Below, in pieces: positions 1-5,553 of a stretch of 6,075 nt of DNA (within the stretch, counting starts at the first letter, position 1; each line of letters starts with the position of its first letter). Where the stretch lies: the NCBI GenBank assembly GCA_005882415.1, contig VBAE01000118.1, positions 1 through 6,075 on the forward strand. Direction: 5' to 3'. The position numbers were made by a program, and so were the translations under genes. The stretch comes from Alphaproteobacteria bacterium. Its GTDB lineage: Bacteria; Pseudomonadota; Alphaproteobacteria; Sphingomonadales; Sphingomonadaceae. The notes under the pieces were generated by a model, which did no database searches, was not told where the DNA came from, and saw only the letters and a program-made list of their open reading frames with translations.

Positions 1-41
1 GCCCGGCATGAGAACGTGTCGACGACTCAGTTGGAGCCCCC

Positions 42-758
42 ATGCACAGCATCCTTGCCGAACAGGACCGAAGAGACCGCATCGCGCTGCTGCTGGGGAT
101 CGCGCTCGGCTCGATCCTGCTGTGGCAGACCGCGCTCGGAAGCCTGCTGCTCTATCCCTTCACCATCCTGGCGACCTGGTTTCATGAAATGGGCCATGGC
201 TTGGCCGCGATGATCGCCGGCCGGGAGTTCGAGCGCCTGCTGATTTTCTCCGACGGTTCGGGAGTCACCCATTCGCTGGGCCCGGCGAACGGCTACGGGG
301 TGACCGACGCGCTGATCGCCGCGAGCGGGTCGCTCGGGCCGGCGATCGCCGGAGCGCTGCTGATCGTCGCATCGCGTTCCGCCAAGGCCACGCGAGACGC
401 TTTGGCCGTGCTCGGCGCCGCTTTGCTCGCGTCCACCTTGATCTGGGTGCGGTCGACGACGGGCTGGCTGGTGCTCCCAGGGCTGGGAATAGCGATCATG
501 CTGCTCGCGCTGGGCAGGTCCCTGGCCTGGCGGAGCTTCGTCATCCAGCTCCTCGGCGTAGAGGCGGCGGTCAGCGCGTGGCGGCAGTTCGGCTATCTGT
601 TCAGCCCGGGCGGAGTCGTCGGCGGGGAGCTGCAGCGATCGGACACCGGCGCCATCGCGGACGTGCTGCTTCTGCCTTACTGGTTCTGGGGCGCGGCGAT
701 CAGCGCAGGGATCCTGGTCTTGCTCTGGGGCAGCTTCAGGCTCGCCTTCCGGCGCTGA
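42..758 (+). CDS. M50B-type membrane metallopeptidase
   Basis: This is a predicted integral membrane zinc peptidase of 238 residues. The HExxH zinc-binding motif is seen as HEMGH at residues 48-52, at the end of a hydrophobic segment (about 13-47), as in site-2-protease-like families. A GSLGP motif follows at 96-100, and D201 or D207 in the late DTGAIAD stretch could supply the third metal ligand. Further hydrophobic segments lie at about 100-111, 120-136, 142-158 and 207-229. There is no PDZ or CBS domain, which fits the compact M50B-like family (Pfam Peptidase_M50B) better than RseP-type proteases. The ATG start is supported by GGAG at 33-36, five bases upstream. The stop lies 12 bases from that of the convergent DUF3617-like gene. 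The substrate is unknown. The family assignment is fairly sure; proteolytic activity is inferred from the intact motif. Confidence 0.85.
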   Translation: MHSILAEQDRRDRIALLLGIALGSILLWQTALGSLLLYPFTILATWFHEMGHGLAAMIAGREFERLLIFSDGSGVTHSLGPANGYGVTDALIAASGSLGPAIAGALLIVASRSAKATRDALAVLGAALLASTLIWVRSTTGWLVLPGLGIAIMLLALGRSLAWRSFVIQLLGVEAAVSAWRQFGYLFSPGGVVGGELQRSDTGAIADVLLLPYWFWGAAISAGILVLLWGSFRLAFRR

Positions 759-770
759 AGCAGGCGCGGG

Positions 771-1232
771 TCAGCAATCCGCCACCCTTTTTCCGCTGAA
801 CGAGAAGTCGCCGCTTCGAAAATCCGTCATGCCGCCGCCGTCGCCCGGGTGGCTGACATGCCCCTTCACCTGGAAGCTGTCTTCATTATGGCTTCCGCTG
901 AACTCGATATGCGCCCAGGGCCTTCCCTGATCGTCGGGATTGCAGATGCGCTCGCCGGACAGCGCGTTGCCGCGGGGCGGGTTCGGCTGCTCATGACATC
1001 GCTCCCAGGGATAAGCGATCGTCCCGAGCGGGTCGCCCCGGAATATAGCGGCATCGGTGGGAGACAGGCACTGCTGCGCCTCCAGCAGACCGTTCTTCAG
1101 GAAGAGGGTTCCGTTCCCGGTCGCACTGATTTCGTAAAGACCGGGCTTCAGAGCGACGGGATCTTGATACTCGGGTCCCGAACATGCGCCGAGCCCAGCC
1201 AAACCGACAATGACCGCTGATCGCCACACCAC
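771..1232 (-). CDS. DUF3617-like lipoprotein
   Basis: This is a predicted lipoprotein of 153 residues with no known enzymatic role. A short signal peptide ends in the lipobox LGAC, with the lipidated Cys at residue 17. The mature start carries LKPGLYEIS (residues 28-36), a typical opening of DUF3617 proteins. Four further cysteines (55, 79, 97 and the last residue, 153) match the family's cysteine-rich pattern and probably form two disulfides in the periplasm. A longer reading from GTG at 1274 is possible. I chose GTG at 1232 because GGAGG (complement of 1238-1242) sits five bases upstream and the resulting signal peptide is normal; the 1274 start has no visible ribosome binding site. The gene lies downstream of a broken small membrane-protein gene on the same strand. 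DUF3617 membership is recognised from motifs only. Confidence 0.8.
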   Translation of the reverse strand: MVWRSAVIVGLAGLGACSGPEYQDPVALKPGLYEISATGNGTLFLKNGLLEAQQCLSPTDAAIFRGDPLGTIAYPWERCHEQPNPPRGNALSGERICNPDDQGRPWAHIEFSGSHNEDSFQVKGHVSHPGDGGGMTDFRSGDFSFSGKRVADC

Positions 1233-1285
1233 ATGCGCCTCCGGACCGATGCGGAAGAGATAGCTGGGGAGCACCTAAAATGGAC

Positions 1286-1455
1286 TTAAGCCTGATCCGA
1301 CGCGCGGTTATCCGGCGCCGAAGCCGCCGGCTCGGGCTTCCAATTTCCCCAGAAAAGCAAACCGGCCAGCACCCACGGCCCGGCGTAGAACATGAGGAAC
1401 AGGGTGAGGCTCTCTCGGTTCTCGAACGGCGGTCAATCTCGGCTTTCGACCCCAT
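1286..1455 (-). pseudogene. small single-helix membrane protein, frame broken
   Basis: No single frame gives a full product here, but two minus-strand frames join into a plausible protein of about 56 residues if one base is restored near 1420-1432. The first frame starts at ATG 1455 and reads MGSKAEIDRR. The second reads FENRESLTLFLMFYAGP and on through a strongly hydrophobic, tryptophan-containing helix to a polar tail ending ASDQA and TAA at 1286. The span is 170 bases, one short of 57 codons. The second frame has a stop at 1433-1435, so the break must lie after it, and its only ATG falls inside the hydrophobic stretch. The predicted topology is a charged N-terminus, one membrane segment at about residues 18-40 and a Pro/Ala-rich tail. 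No good ribosome binding site is visible. The family is unrecognised. It may be a sequencing error in an intact gene or a decayed gene. Confidence 0.45.
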
Positions 1456-1489
1456 TGCGGAGGTTCGGAAGCTGCCCCAGAACGTTGAG

Positions 1490-1935
1490 ATGAAAATGCT
1501 CCTGGCCGCTTTGCGACCGCCCCTCTTTCTCTCGACGCTCCCGGCGCTCGCCGCCTGCGCGACGGGTATCGCAACTCCACCGCACCCCGCGGACCGAAAG
1601 GAGGTGGCTGCGAACTGGGCGGTAGAAGATGCCTATAGCGACGGTACGCGCACCGTCAGCATGACGAGGGAGTTCGGCGATCCGAAAACGAATCGGTCGG
1701 AGCCGGGTACATCGAGCTCCTCACGGAGGCGCGGAGGCATCTGGCAGCGCAGCTGGAAAGCTGCGCCGTCCCTCCGTCCGAGATCGCAAAGGCACTCGAC
1801 GGCTACGGTCCCGCCTTCTCGAAAATGTGGACATGGCATGCGGACGCCGCAAGATGGGCAGCCCTGAGCGAAGCGGCGCTGGCCGAGGGCCCGCCCGGCC
1901 CAAACGCGATGCAGGATATCGCTGAGCCGCGCTAA
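1490..1935 (+). pseudogene. unrecognised lipoprotein gene with a one-base frameshift
   Basis: The first frame starts at ATG 1490 (or ATG 1496) and gives a clear lipoprotein signal peptide, with lipobox LAAC and Cys at residue 23. It stays protein-like to about MTREFGD near 1680 and then turns into Ser/Arg-rich nonsense. A second frame, open from 1639, continues as a believable acidic and alanine-rich protein (GYIELLTEARRHLAAQLE, then a Cys, a Trp-rich segment KMWTWHADAARW, ending DIAEPR) and stops with TAA at 1933-1935. The span is 446 bases, one short of 149 codons, so a single missing base explains everything. The second frame has a stop at 1636 and no start codon before its middle, so it cannot be a separate gene. 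The AAAA run at 1685-1688 is a likely site of the lost base. The ribosome binding site is weak. Family and function are unrecognised. Confidence 0.6.
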
Positions 1936-1986
1936 TCCCGCTGATCGCTCACTGTCTGCTTGCGACCCATTGCCGACGTTGCATCG

Positions 1987-2000
1987 CAGGATCGATCCTG
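1987..2000. promoter_or_regulatory. 14-bp perfect palindrome, possible operator
   Basis: CAGGATCGATCCTG is a perfect inverted repeat with no spacer, lying between the stop at 1935 and the preferred start at 2014. It sits in the gap between a weak -35-like TTGCAT (1979-1984) and a weak -10-like TAGCTT (2001-2006), 16 bases apart. If that promoter is real, transcription would begin at or next to GTG 2014, giving a leaderless message. A repressor dimer bound here would block it. The promoter match is poor, and if the gene instead starts at TTG 1960 the palindrome is within coding sequence. Confidence 0.35.
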
Positions 2001-2013
2001 TAGCTTGGCAGAT

Positions 2014-2556
2014 GTGCTTCACCGGAACTCGCGCTTTCACCGGGCTTGCCTGGCCGTGCTGCTGCTAAGCGGATGTGCCGTTCCCGAGGCCGGTGGATCT
2101 CTTCGCGGCCGTTCGGGATCGCCCTCGCCCTGGGCGGAGGTCTCGATCAGTCCCTCGCTTGCCCAGCGTATCACCGAGACGATCGTAGAGATCGGCAACC
2201 TGGACCCCGCGGTGGGCGGCGAGGAGTCGGAGCAGTGGCTCCGCAAGACAACGAGGTTCTTCGGCGGCGCGAAGCGCGTTCAGTGGACGGATACGCGGAC
2301 CTGCGCTGCGGCTCCCCGCATGTTGTCGACCATGTATGATTTGGAGATGCCTCGTCCGACCGAAGGCGGGCTGATCGAAGTCAGTGCAGACGGCGCCCTT
2401 TACGCGTTGAGCACGGACGGTGCATTTGCGGACGGCCGGCTTGCCCGAGTTTCGATCAGCTCCTCCGGCGGAACGCCGTTGGCGGACTGGACCGAACGGT
2501 CTCTTGCGGAGCTCGAGACCTGTTGGTCGGACCGTCCGCCCCCCGGCATGCGATAG
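2014..2556 (+). CDS. unrecognised lipoprotein
   Basis: This is a predicted lipoprotein of 180 residues that I cannot assign to a family. The signal peptide has a basic N-region (RNSRFHR), a hydrophobic core and lipobox LSGC, with Cys at residue 21. The mature part holds two cysteines, 97 (in TRTCAAAP) and 170 (in LETCW), which may form a disulfide. The middle contains alternating beta-like segments (GGLIEVSADGALYALS). The frame is open back to TTG 1960 and also has TTG at 2005. I prefer GTG 2014 because it gives a signal peptide of normal length, but no start has a convincing ribosome binding site. The next lipoprotein gene begins 48 bases downstream in the same direction, so the two are probably co-transcribed. 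Localisation is well supported; the function is unknown. Confidence 0.72.
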   Translation: MLHRNSRFHRACLAVLLLSGCAVPEAGGSLRGRSGSPSPWAEVSISPSLAQRITETIVEIGNLDPAVGGEESEQWLRKTTRFFGGAKRVQWTDTRTCAAAPRMLSTMYDLEMPRPTEGGLIEVSADGALYALSTDGAFADGRLARVSISSSGGTPLADWTERSLAELETCWSDRPPPGMR

Positions 2557-2576
2557 AGGCCGGCTGCTATTGCGAA

Positions 2577-2593
2577 CCGGCAGGTTCTGCCGG
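2577..2593 (+). promoter_or_regulatory. GC-rich hairpin overlapping a ribosome binding site
   Basis: CCGGCAG (2577-2583) and CTGCCGG (2587-2593) form a perfect 7-bp stem with a GTT loop. The GG at its 3' end belongs to the GGAG ribosome binding site (2592-2595) of the following lipoprotein gene. No T-tract follows, so it is not a standard terminator. It could lower translation of the downstream gene. GCCGG at 2559-2563 can pair with CCGGC at 2577-2581 instead, which would open the hairpin. This is inference from base pairing alone, in GC-rich DNA where short stems are common. Confidence 0.35.
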
Positions 2594-2604
2594 AGAACGA
2601 TGGC

Positions 2605-3222
2605 GTGCGGATTGGAAGGGCGTCTCTTCTCGGCTTGTGCCTGGCTTGGGCCGGAGGGTGCACGTCGCTCGACCGGGCGCGCCCGACCGGCTGGACGTGC
2701 GCCAAGGAGATCGAGGAGGGCGATCTCTCCGCCTCGAGCATCCGCTTCCTCTACAGCAAGGGCCGCCAGCATAGGATGGTGGACATTTGGAGCTGGGGCG
2801 GGCGCCTCGACGGAGTTTGGTGGAGCTTTTACGAGAAGCGGGAGAGCGAGCGGAGGCCGCCGGTTCTTTCGATCTCGCTGCAAAGCTCGAAAGCTGTTCA
2901 CCGCCGTACAATAGCGGCCGAGTTCAGCCTGCAGGACGGCACGCGCAAGGTGGCCGCTCAGCTGGACCCCGGCATTGGAACGGGTTTCAACATTCGCGCC
3001 TCGAGCGAGATGCTGATCGATCTCGGGCGCGATGGACCGGTCGTCATTTCCGGTTTCGACAGGTCGGGGGCAGTCACCTTTCGCTCGCAGGTCGATGTAG
3101 ATTTAATCCGTAAGGGTAGCCGCTTCATGGCGGAGGCCCGGCAAGGCGTTGCCGAGATGGTCCGCGATTACCAGAAAGCGTGCCAGGGCGATTACCCTTA
3201 TATGGATATGGTGATCACTTAG
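2605..3222 (+). CDS. unrecognised lipoprotein
   Basis: This is a predicted lipoprotein of 205 residues of no family I recognise. Translation starts at GTG, with GGAG at 2592-2595 nine bases upstream. The signal peptide (MRIGRASLLGLCLAWAGGC) ends in a relaxed lipobox AGGC, with Cys at residue 19. Mature cysteines are C32 (GWTCAKE) and C193 (KACQGDY), near the two ends of the domain and well placed for a disulfide. The body looks mostly beta, with a Trp-rich patch at about 60-75 (VDIWSWGGRLDGVWWSFYEK) and a GFDRSGAVTF stretch at 150-159, followed by a C-terminal helix at about 171-193. It follows the preceding lipoprotein gene by 48 bases and probably shares its transcript. Its stop is 13 bases from that of the convergent acyl-CoA dehydrogenase gene. 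The function is unknown. Confidence 0.78.
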   Translation: MRIGRASLLGLCLAWAGGCTSLDRARPTGWTCAKEIEEGDLSASSIRFLYSKGRQHRMVDIWSWGGRLDGVWWSFYEKRESERRPPVLSISLQSSKAVHRRTIAAEFSLQDGTRKVAAQLDPGIGTGFNIRASSEMLIDLGRDGPVVISGFDRSGAVTFRSQVDVDLIRKGSRFMAEARQGVAEMVRDYQKACQGDYPYMDMVIT

Positions 3223-3233
3223 CGGACCCCGCT
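3221..3233. terminator. short hairpin between convergent genes, weak terminator candidate
   Basis: AGCGG (3221-3225) and CCGCT (3229-3233) form a perfect 5-bp stem with a 3-base loop. It lies in the 13-base gap between the stops of the plus-strand lipoprotein gene and the minus-strand dehydrogenase gene. It has no clear T-tract on either side, so termination here is only suggested by position. Confidence 0.25.
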
Positions 3234-3235
3234 TC

Positions 3236-4378
3236 TCAGATCGACCGCGACACGACCTCCTTCATGATCTCGTTCGTGCCGCCGAAGATCCGGGTCACTC
3301 GCGCGTCGCGCCAGAGCCTCGCGATCAGATATTCGTTCATATAGCCGGCGCCGCCGTGGAGCTGGAGGGAGGCGTCGCAGGCTTCCCATTGCAGCTCGGT
3401 GTGCCAGAGCTTGGCCGCGGAGGCCTCGGCGGCGGTGAGCTCGCCCTTGAGGTGCCGGGCGAGCGCCCAGTCGACATGGGCCCAGCCGACCTGAAGCTTG
3501 GTGGCGAGATCGGCGAGGGTGAATTTCGTGTTCTGGAATTCGAACACGGTCTTGCCGAACGCCTTCCTGTCCTTGGTGAATTTCACCGCTTCGTCGAAGG
3601 CGCGCTGGGCGGCGGCCTGGGCGGCGCAGGCGATCGACAGGCGCTCCTGCGGGAGCTGGTTCATCAAATAGGCGAAGCCCATGCCTTCGGCGCCGAGGCA
3701 GTTGGTGATAGGGATACGGACGTCGTTGAAGAAGAGTTCGGACGTGTCCTGCGAATGGAAGCCGATCTTGTCGAGGTTGCGGCCCCTTGCGTAGCCTTCG
3801 CGGTCGGCCTCGACGAGGATCAACGACACGCCCTTGGCGCCCGCGCCGGGGTCGGTCTTGGCGACGACGATGACGAGGTCGGCATGCTGGCCGTTGGTGA
3901 TGTAGGTCTTGGAGCCGTTCAGGACATAGTGGTTGCCGTCGCGGACGGCCGCGGTGCGGATGCCCTGGAGGTCGGAGCCGGCGCCCGGCTCGGTCATCGC
4001 GATTGCGGTCGCGGTCTCGCCCGAGACCATGCGCGGAAGCCAGTGGGCCTTTTGCTCCTCCGATCCGTAGGCGACGAGATAGTCGGCGACGATGTCCGAG
4101 TGGAGGGTGATGCCCGCGGTCGAGCCGATGTAAGCGAGCTCCTCGTCGATGACGGCGTTGAAGCCGAAATCGAGGCCGGGGCCGCCATATTGCTCGGGCA
4201 CGGTGGGGCAGAGCAGGCCCGCCTCGCCGGCCTTGTTCCAGAAGGCGCGGTCGACGATCCCCTCCTCCTCCCAGCGGTCGATATGGGGCTCTACCTCACG
4301 GGCGAGGAAGCGGCGGACGGAGTCGCGGAACTGCTCGTGCTCGGGGGTGAAGCCGGTTCGGCGGGAGGTGTCGAGCAT
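3236..4378 (-). CDS. acyl-CoA dehydrogenase, long-chain/branched-chain type
   Basis: This FAD-dependent acyl-CoA dehydrogenase of 380 residues forms the 2,3-double bond in acyl-CoA and passes electrons to electron-transfer flavoprotein in the cytoplasm. The family signature AMTEPGAGSD is at 127-136, and the second signature (QLHGGAGYMNEY and on to D358) is at 339-358. In medium- and short-chain enzymes the catalytic Glu is in a YEGT motif. Here that position is G366 (IFGGTNEIMKEV). The alternative Glu used by long-chain and isovaleryl-CoA dehydrogenases is present as E245 in LPQERL. Both motifs closely resemble mammalian ACADL, pointing to long or branched substrates. The frame runs 45 codons further upstream, but that part is Pro/Ser-rich and overlaps the racemase gene. 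I chose ATG 4378, which has AAGGAG ten bases upstream, within the end of that gene. The exact substrate is inferred. Confidence 0.93.
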   Translation of the reverse strand: MLDTSRRTGFTPEHEQFRDSVRRFLAREVEPHIDRWEEEGIVDRAFWNKAGEAGLLCPTVPEQYGGPGLDFGFNAVIDEELAYIGSTAGITLHSDIVADYLVAYGSEEQKAHWLPRMVSGETATAIAMTEPGAGSDLQGIRTAAVRDGNHYVLNGSKTYITNGQHADLVIVVAKTDPGAGAKGVSLILVEADREGYARGRNLDKIGFHSQDTSELFFNDVRIPITNCLGAEGMGFAYLMNQLPQERLSIACAAQAAAQRAFDEAVKFTKDRKAFGKTVFEFQNTKFTLADLATKLQVGWAHVDWALARHLKGELTAAEASAAKLWHTELQWEACDASLQLHGGAGYMNEYLIARLWRDARVTRIFGGTNEIMKEVVSRSI

Positions 4379-4382
4379 CGTC

Positions 4383-5381
4383 TCAGGGCTCCTTGAAGCG
4401 GGGGGCGGGGGCGGGCTGGATGACGCCGGAAATGTTGGGGAAGGTGTTGCGGAGGGCGTTGTGGGGGTGGCGGGGGGCGTCGGAAAGCGAGAGAATGGGT
4501 GCGAAGCACGCATCCGTTCCTTCCAATAACTGCCGAAAATGTTCGCGAGTCTGCAGTGAGAATGCCAGTTCGAGTTCGGAGCGCAGCGAAGGATCGTGCT
4601 GGCCGCAACCGAGCCCGAGCTTCTCCTTCAGCACCGCGAAGAATTGCGGCTCCAATGCCCCCACCGCCACCCACTCCCCGTCGGCGCATCGGTAGACGTC
4701 GTAATAAGGCGCGCCGGTATCGAGCAGGTTGGACCCGCGCTCGTCCTTCCACATGCCCGCGGCCTTCAGCGACCAGGTCAGAGCGGAGAGGATGGCGGCG
4801 CCGTCGACCATGGAGCAGTCGACGACGGTGCCGCGCCCGCTGGAGCGCGCCGAGAGAATGCCGGCGAGCATGCCGAAAGCGAGCAGCATCCCGCCGCCGC
4901 CGAAATCGCCGACCGCGTTGACGGGAGGGACCGGCCCCTCCCCTGCCCGGCCGTAAGTGTGGAGCGCCCCGGCGAGGGCGATGTAATTGATGTCGTGCCC
5001 GGCCGCCTGGGCAAGCGGCCCCTCCTGCCCCCACCCGGTCATGCGGCCATAGACCAGCCGCGGATTGTCGGCGCAGAGCAGCTCCGGCCCGAGCCCGAGC
5101 CGCTCCATCACCCCGGGCCGGAAGCCCTCGATCAGCCCGTCGGCATCGCGAGCGAGCTCCCGCACCCGCGCGGCGCCCTCCTCGGACTTGAGGTCGAGCC
5201 GGATCGTCTCGGCGCGGCTGCGCGCGAGGATGTCGAACTCCGCCGGGATCACCGGCGGCTGGTCGCTTCGCTCGACGCGGATGACGGTGGCGCCGTGATC
5301 GGCAAGCATCATTCCGGCAAAAGGCGCCGGGCCGATGCCGGCAAGTTCGACGATGCGGATTCCGGAGAGGACGGGAGCCAT
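4383..5381 (-). CDS. alpha-methylacyl-CoA racemase (class III CoA-transferase fold)
   Basis: This 332-residue enzyme interconverts (R)- and (S)-2-methylacyl-CoA. It shows the racemase hallmarks of the CaiB/BaiF superfamily: GIGPAPFAGMMLADHGA near 15-31, RPGVMERLGLGPE at 88-100, GRMTGWGQ at 112-119, GHDINY at 128-133, GDFGGGGM at 158-165 and a C-terminal VQPAPAPRF-like segment (IQPAPAPRF). H129, D159 and E244 correspond, with a constant offset of three, to the catalytic residues H126, D156 and E241 known from the Mycobacterium tuberculosis enzyme. It is somewhat shorter than the usual 360 or so residues, mainly between about 255 and 280. It is first in a two-gene operon; the dehydrogenase starts four bases after its TGA and uses a ribosome binding site inside its last codons, so translation is probably coupled. 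No ribosome binding site is visible before ATG 5381. A CoA-transferase activity is less likely. Confidence 0.92.
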   Translation of the reverse strand: MAPVLSGIRIVELAGIGPAPFAGMMLADHGATVIRVERSDQPPVIPAEFDILARSRAETIRLDLKSEEGAARVRELARDADGLIEGFRPGVMERLGLGPELLCADNPRLVYGRMTGWGQEGPLAQAAGHDINYIALAGALHTYGRAGEGPVPPVNAVGDFGGGGMLLAFGMLAGILSARSSGRGTVVDCSMVDGAAILSALTWSLKAAGMWKDERGSNLLDTGAPYYDVYRCADGEWVAVGALEPQFFAVLKEKLGLGCGQHDPSLRSELELAFSLQTREHFRQLLEGTDACFAPILSLSDAPRHPHNALRNTFPNISGVIQPAPAPRFKEP

Positions 5382-5553
5382 CGGAGCAGTGATAGTAGCC
5401 TGACCATTCCGCCGCTAGAGGGCCGCGAAGGCCGACCAACGATAGCAGAGAAGGCGCATCTGAAAGAAAAGATTACGCGGACCCACCGAATTAAACCTAC
5501 GACAATGGACTCTCCCGAAAAGCCAGTTATCTTCCTCGAAAAGGGGGAGAATC
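5382..5553. other. divergent intergenic region, AT-richer
   Basis: These 172 bases separate the racemase and lipase start codons and should hold promoters for both. I see no convincing -35/-10 pair on either strand; a weak TACTAT lies about ten bases before the racemase ATG. Base composition falls from left to right, and 5461-5520 is about 43% GC by hand count. CGAAAAG occurs twice, at 5516-5522 and 5537-5543. Confidence 0.5.
5511..5550 (+). promoter_or_regulatory. possible ribosome-binding-site-sequestering leader of the lipase gene
   Basis: The strong purine tract GGGGGAG (5543-5549) precedes ATG 5554. CTTCCTC (5531-5537) can pair with it across a GAAAA loop, giving seven pairs of which two are G-U. 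TCTCCC (5511-5516) can pair with GGGAGA (5545-5550) instead. Either structure would hide the ribosome binding site and might make translation dependent on temperature or a partner molecule. This is based on pairing alone. Confidence 0.3.

Noticed and set aside
1..11. Possible end of an upstream plus-strand gene, with TGA at 9-11
   Set aside because: Only two codons are visible before the stop, which is too little to support a gene.
750..770. Possible terminator hairpin between the peptidase and the DUF3617-like gene
   Set aside because: The stem has a central mismatch and is not followed by a T-tract on either strand.
1682..1693. Programmed -1 frameshifting as the reason for the split lipoprotein
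   Set aside because: The site reads G AAA ACG, which does not fit the X XXY YYZ slippery heptamer, and I saw no clear downstream pairing structure. A lost base is simpler.
2065..2901. 278-codon minus-strand open frame opposite the two lipoproteins
   Set aside because: It is Arg/Pro/Ala-rich and lacks motifs. The plus-strand frames have signal peptides and lipoboxes in sensible places.
3356..4396. 346-codon plus-strand open frame opposite the acyl-CoA dehydrogenase
   Set aside because: Its composition is low-complexity (Gly, Val, Leu, Asp, Glu) and mirrors the GC-rich codon use of the real gene. It shows no recognisable motif.
4379..4513. 45-codon upstream extension of the acyl-CoA dehydrogenase
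   Set aside because: It is Pro/Ser/Thr-rich, overlaps the end of the racemase gene, and is not part of the family. ATG 4378 has a good ribosome binding site.
4291..5439. 382-codon minus-strand open frame overlapping the racemase in another frame
   Set aside because: It is Arg/Ala/Pro-rich with no motifs, while the overlapping frame encodes a complete racemase.
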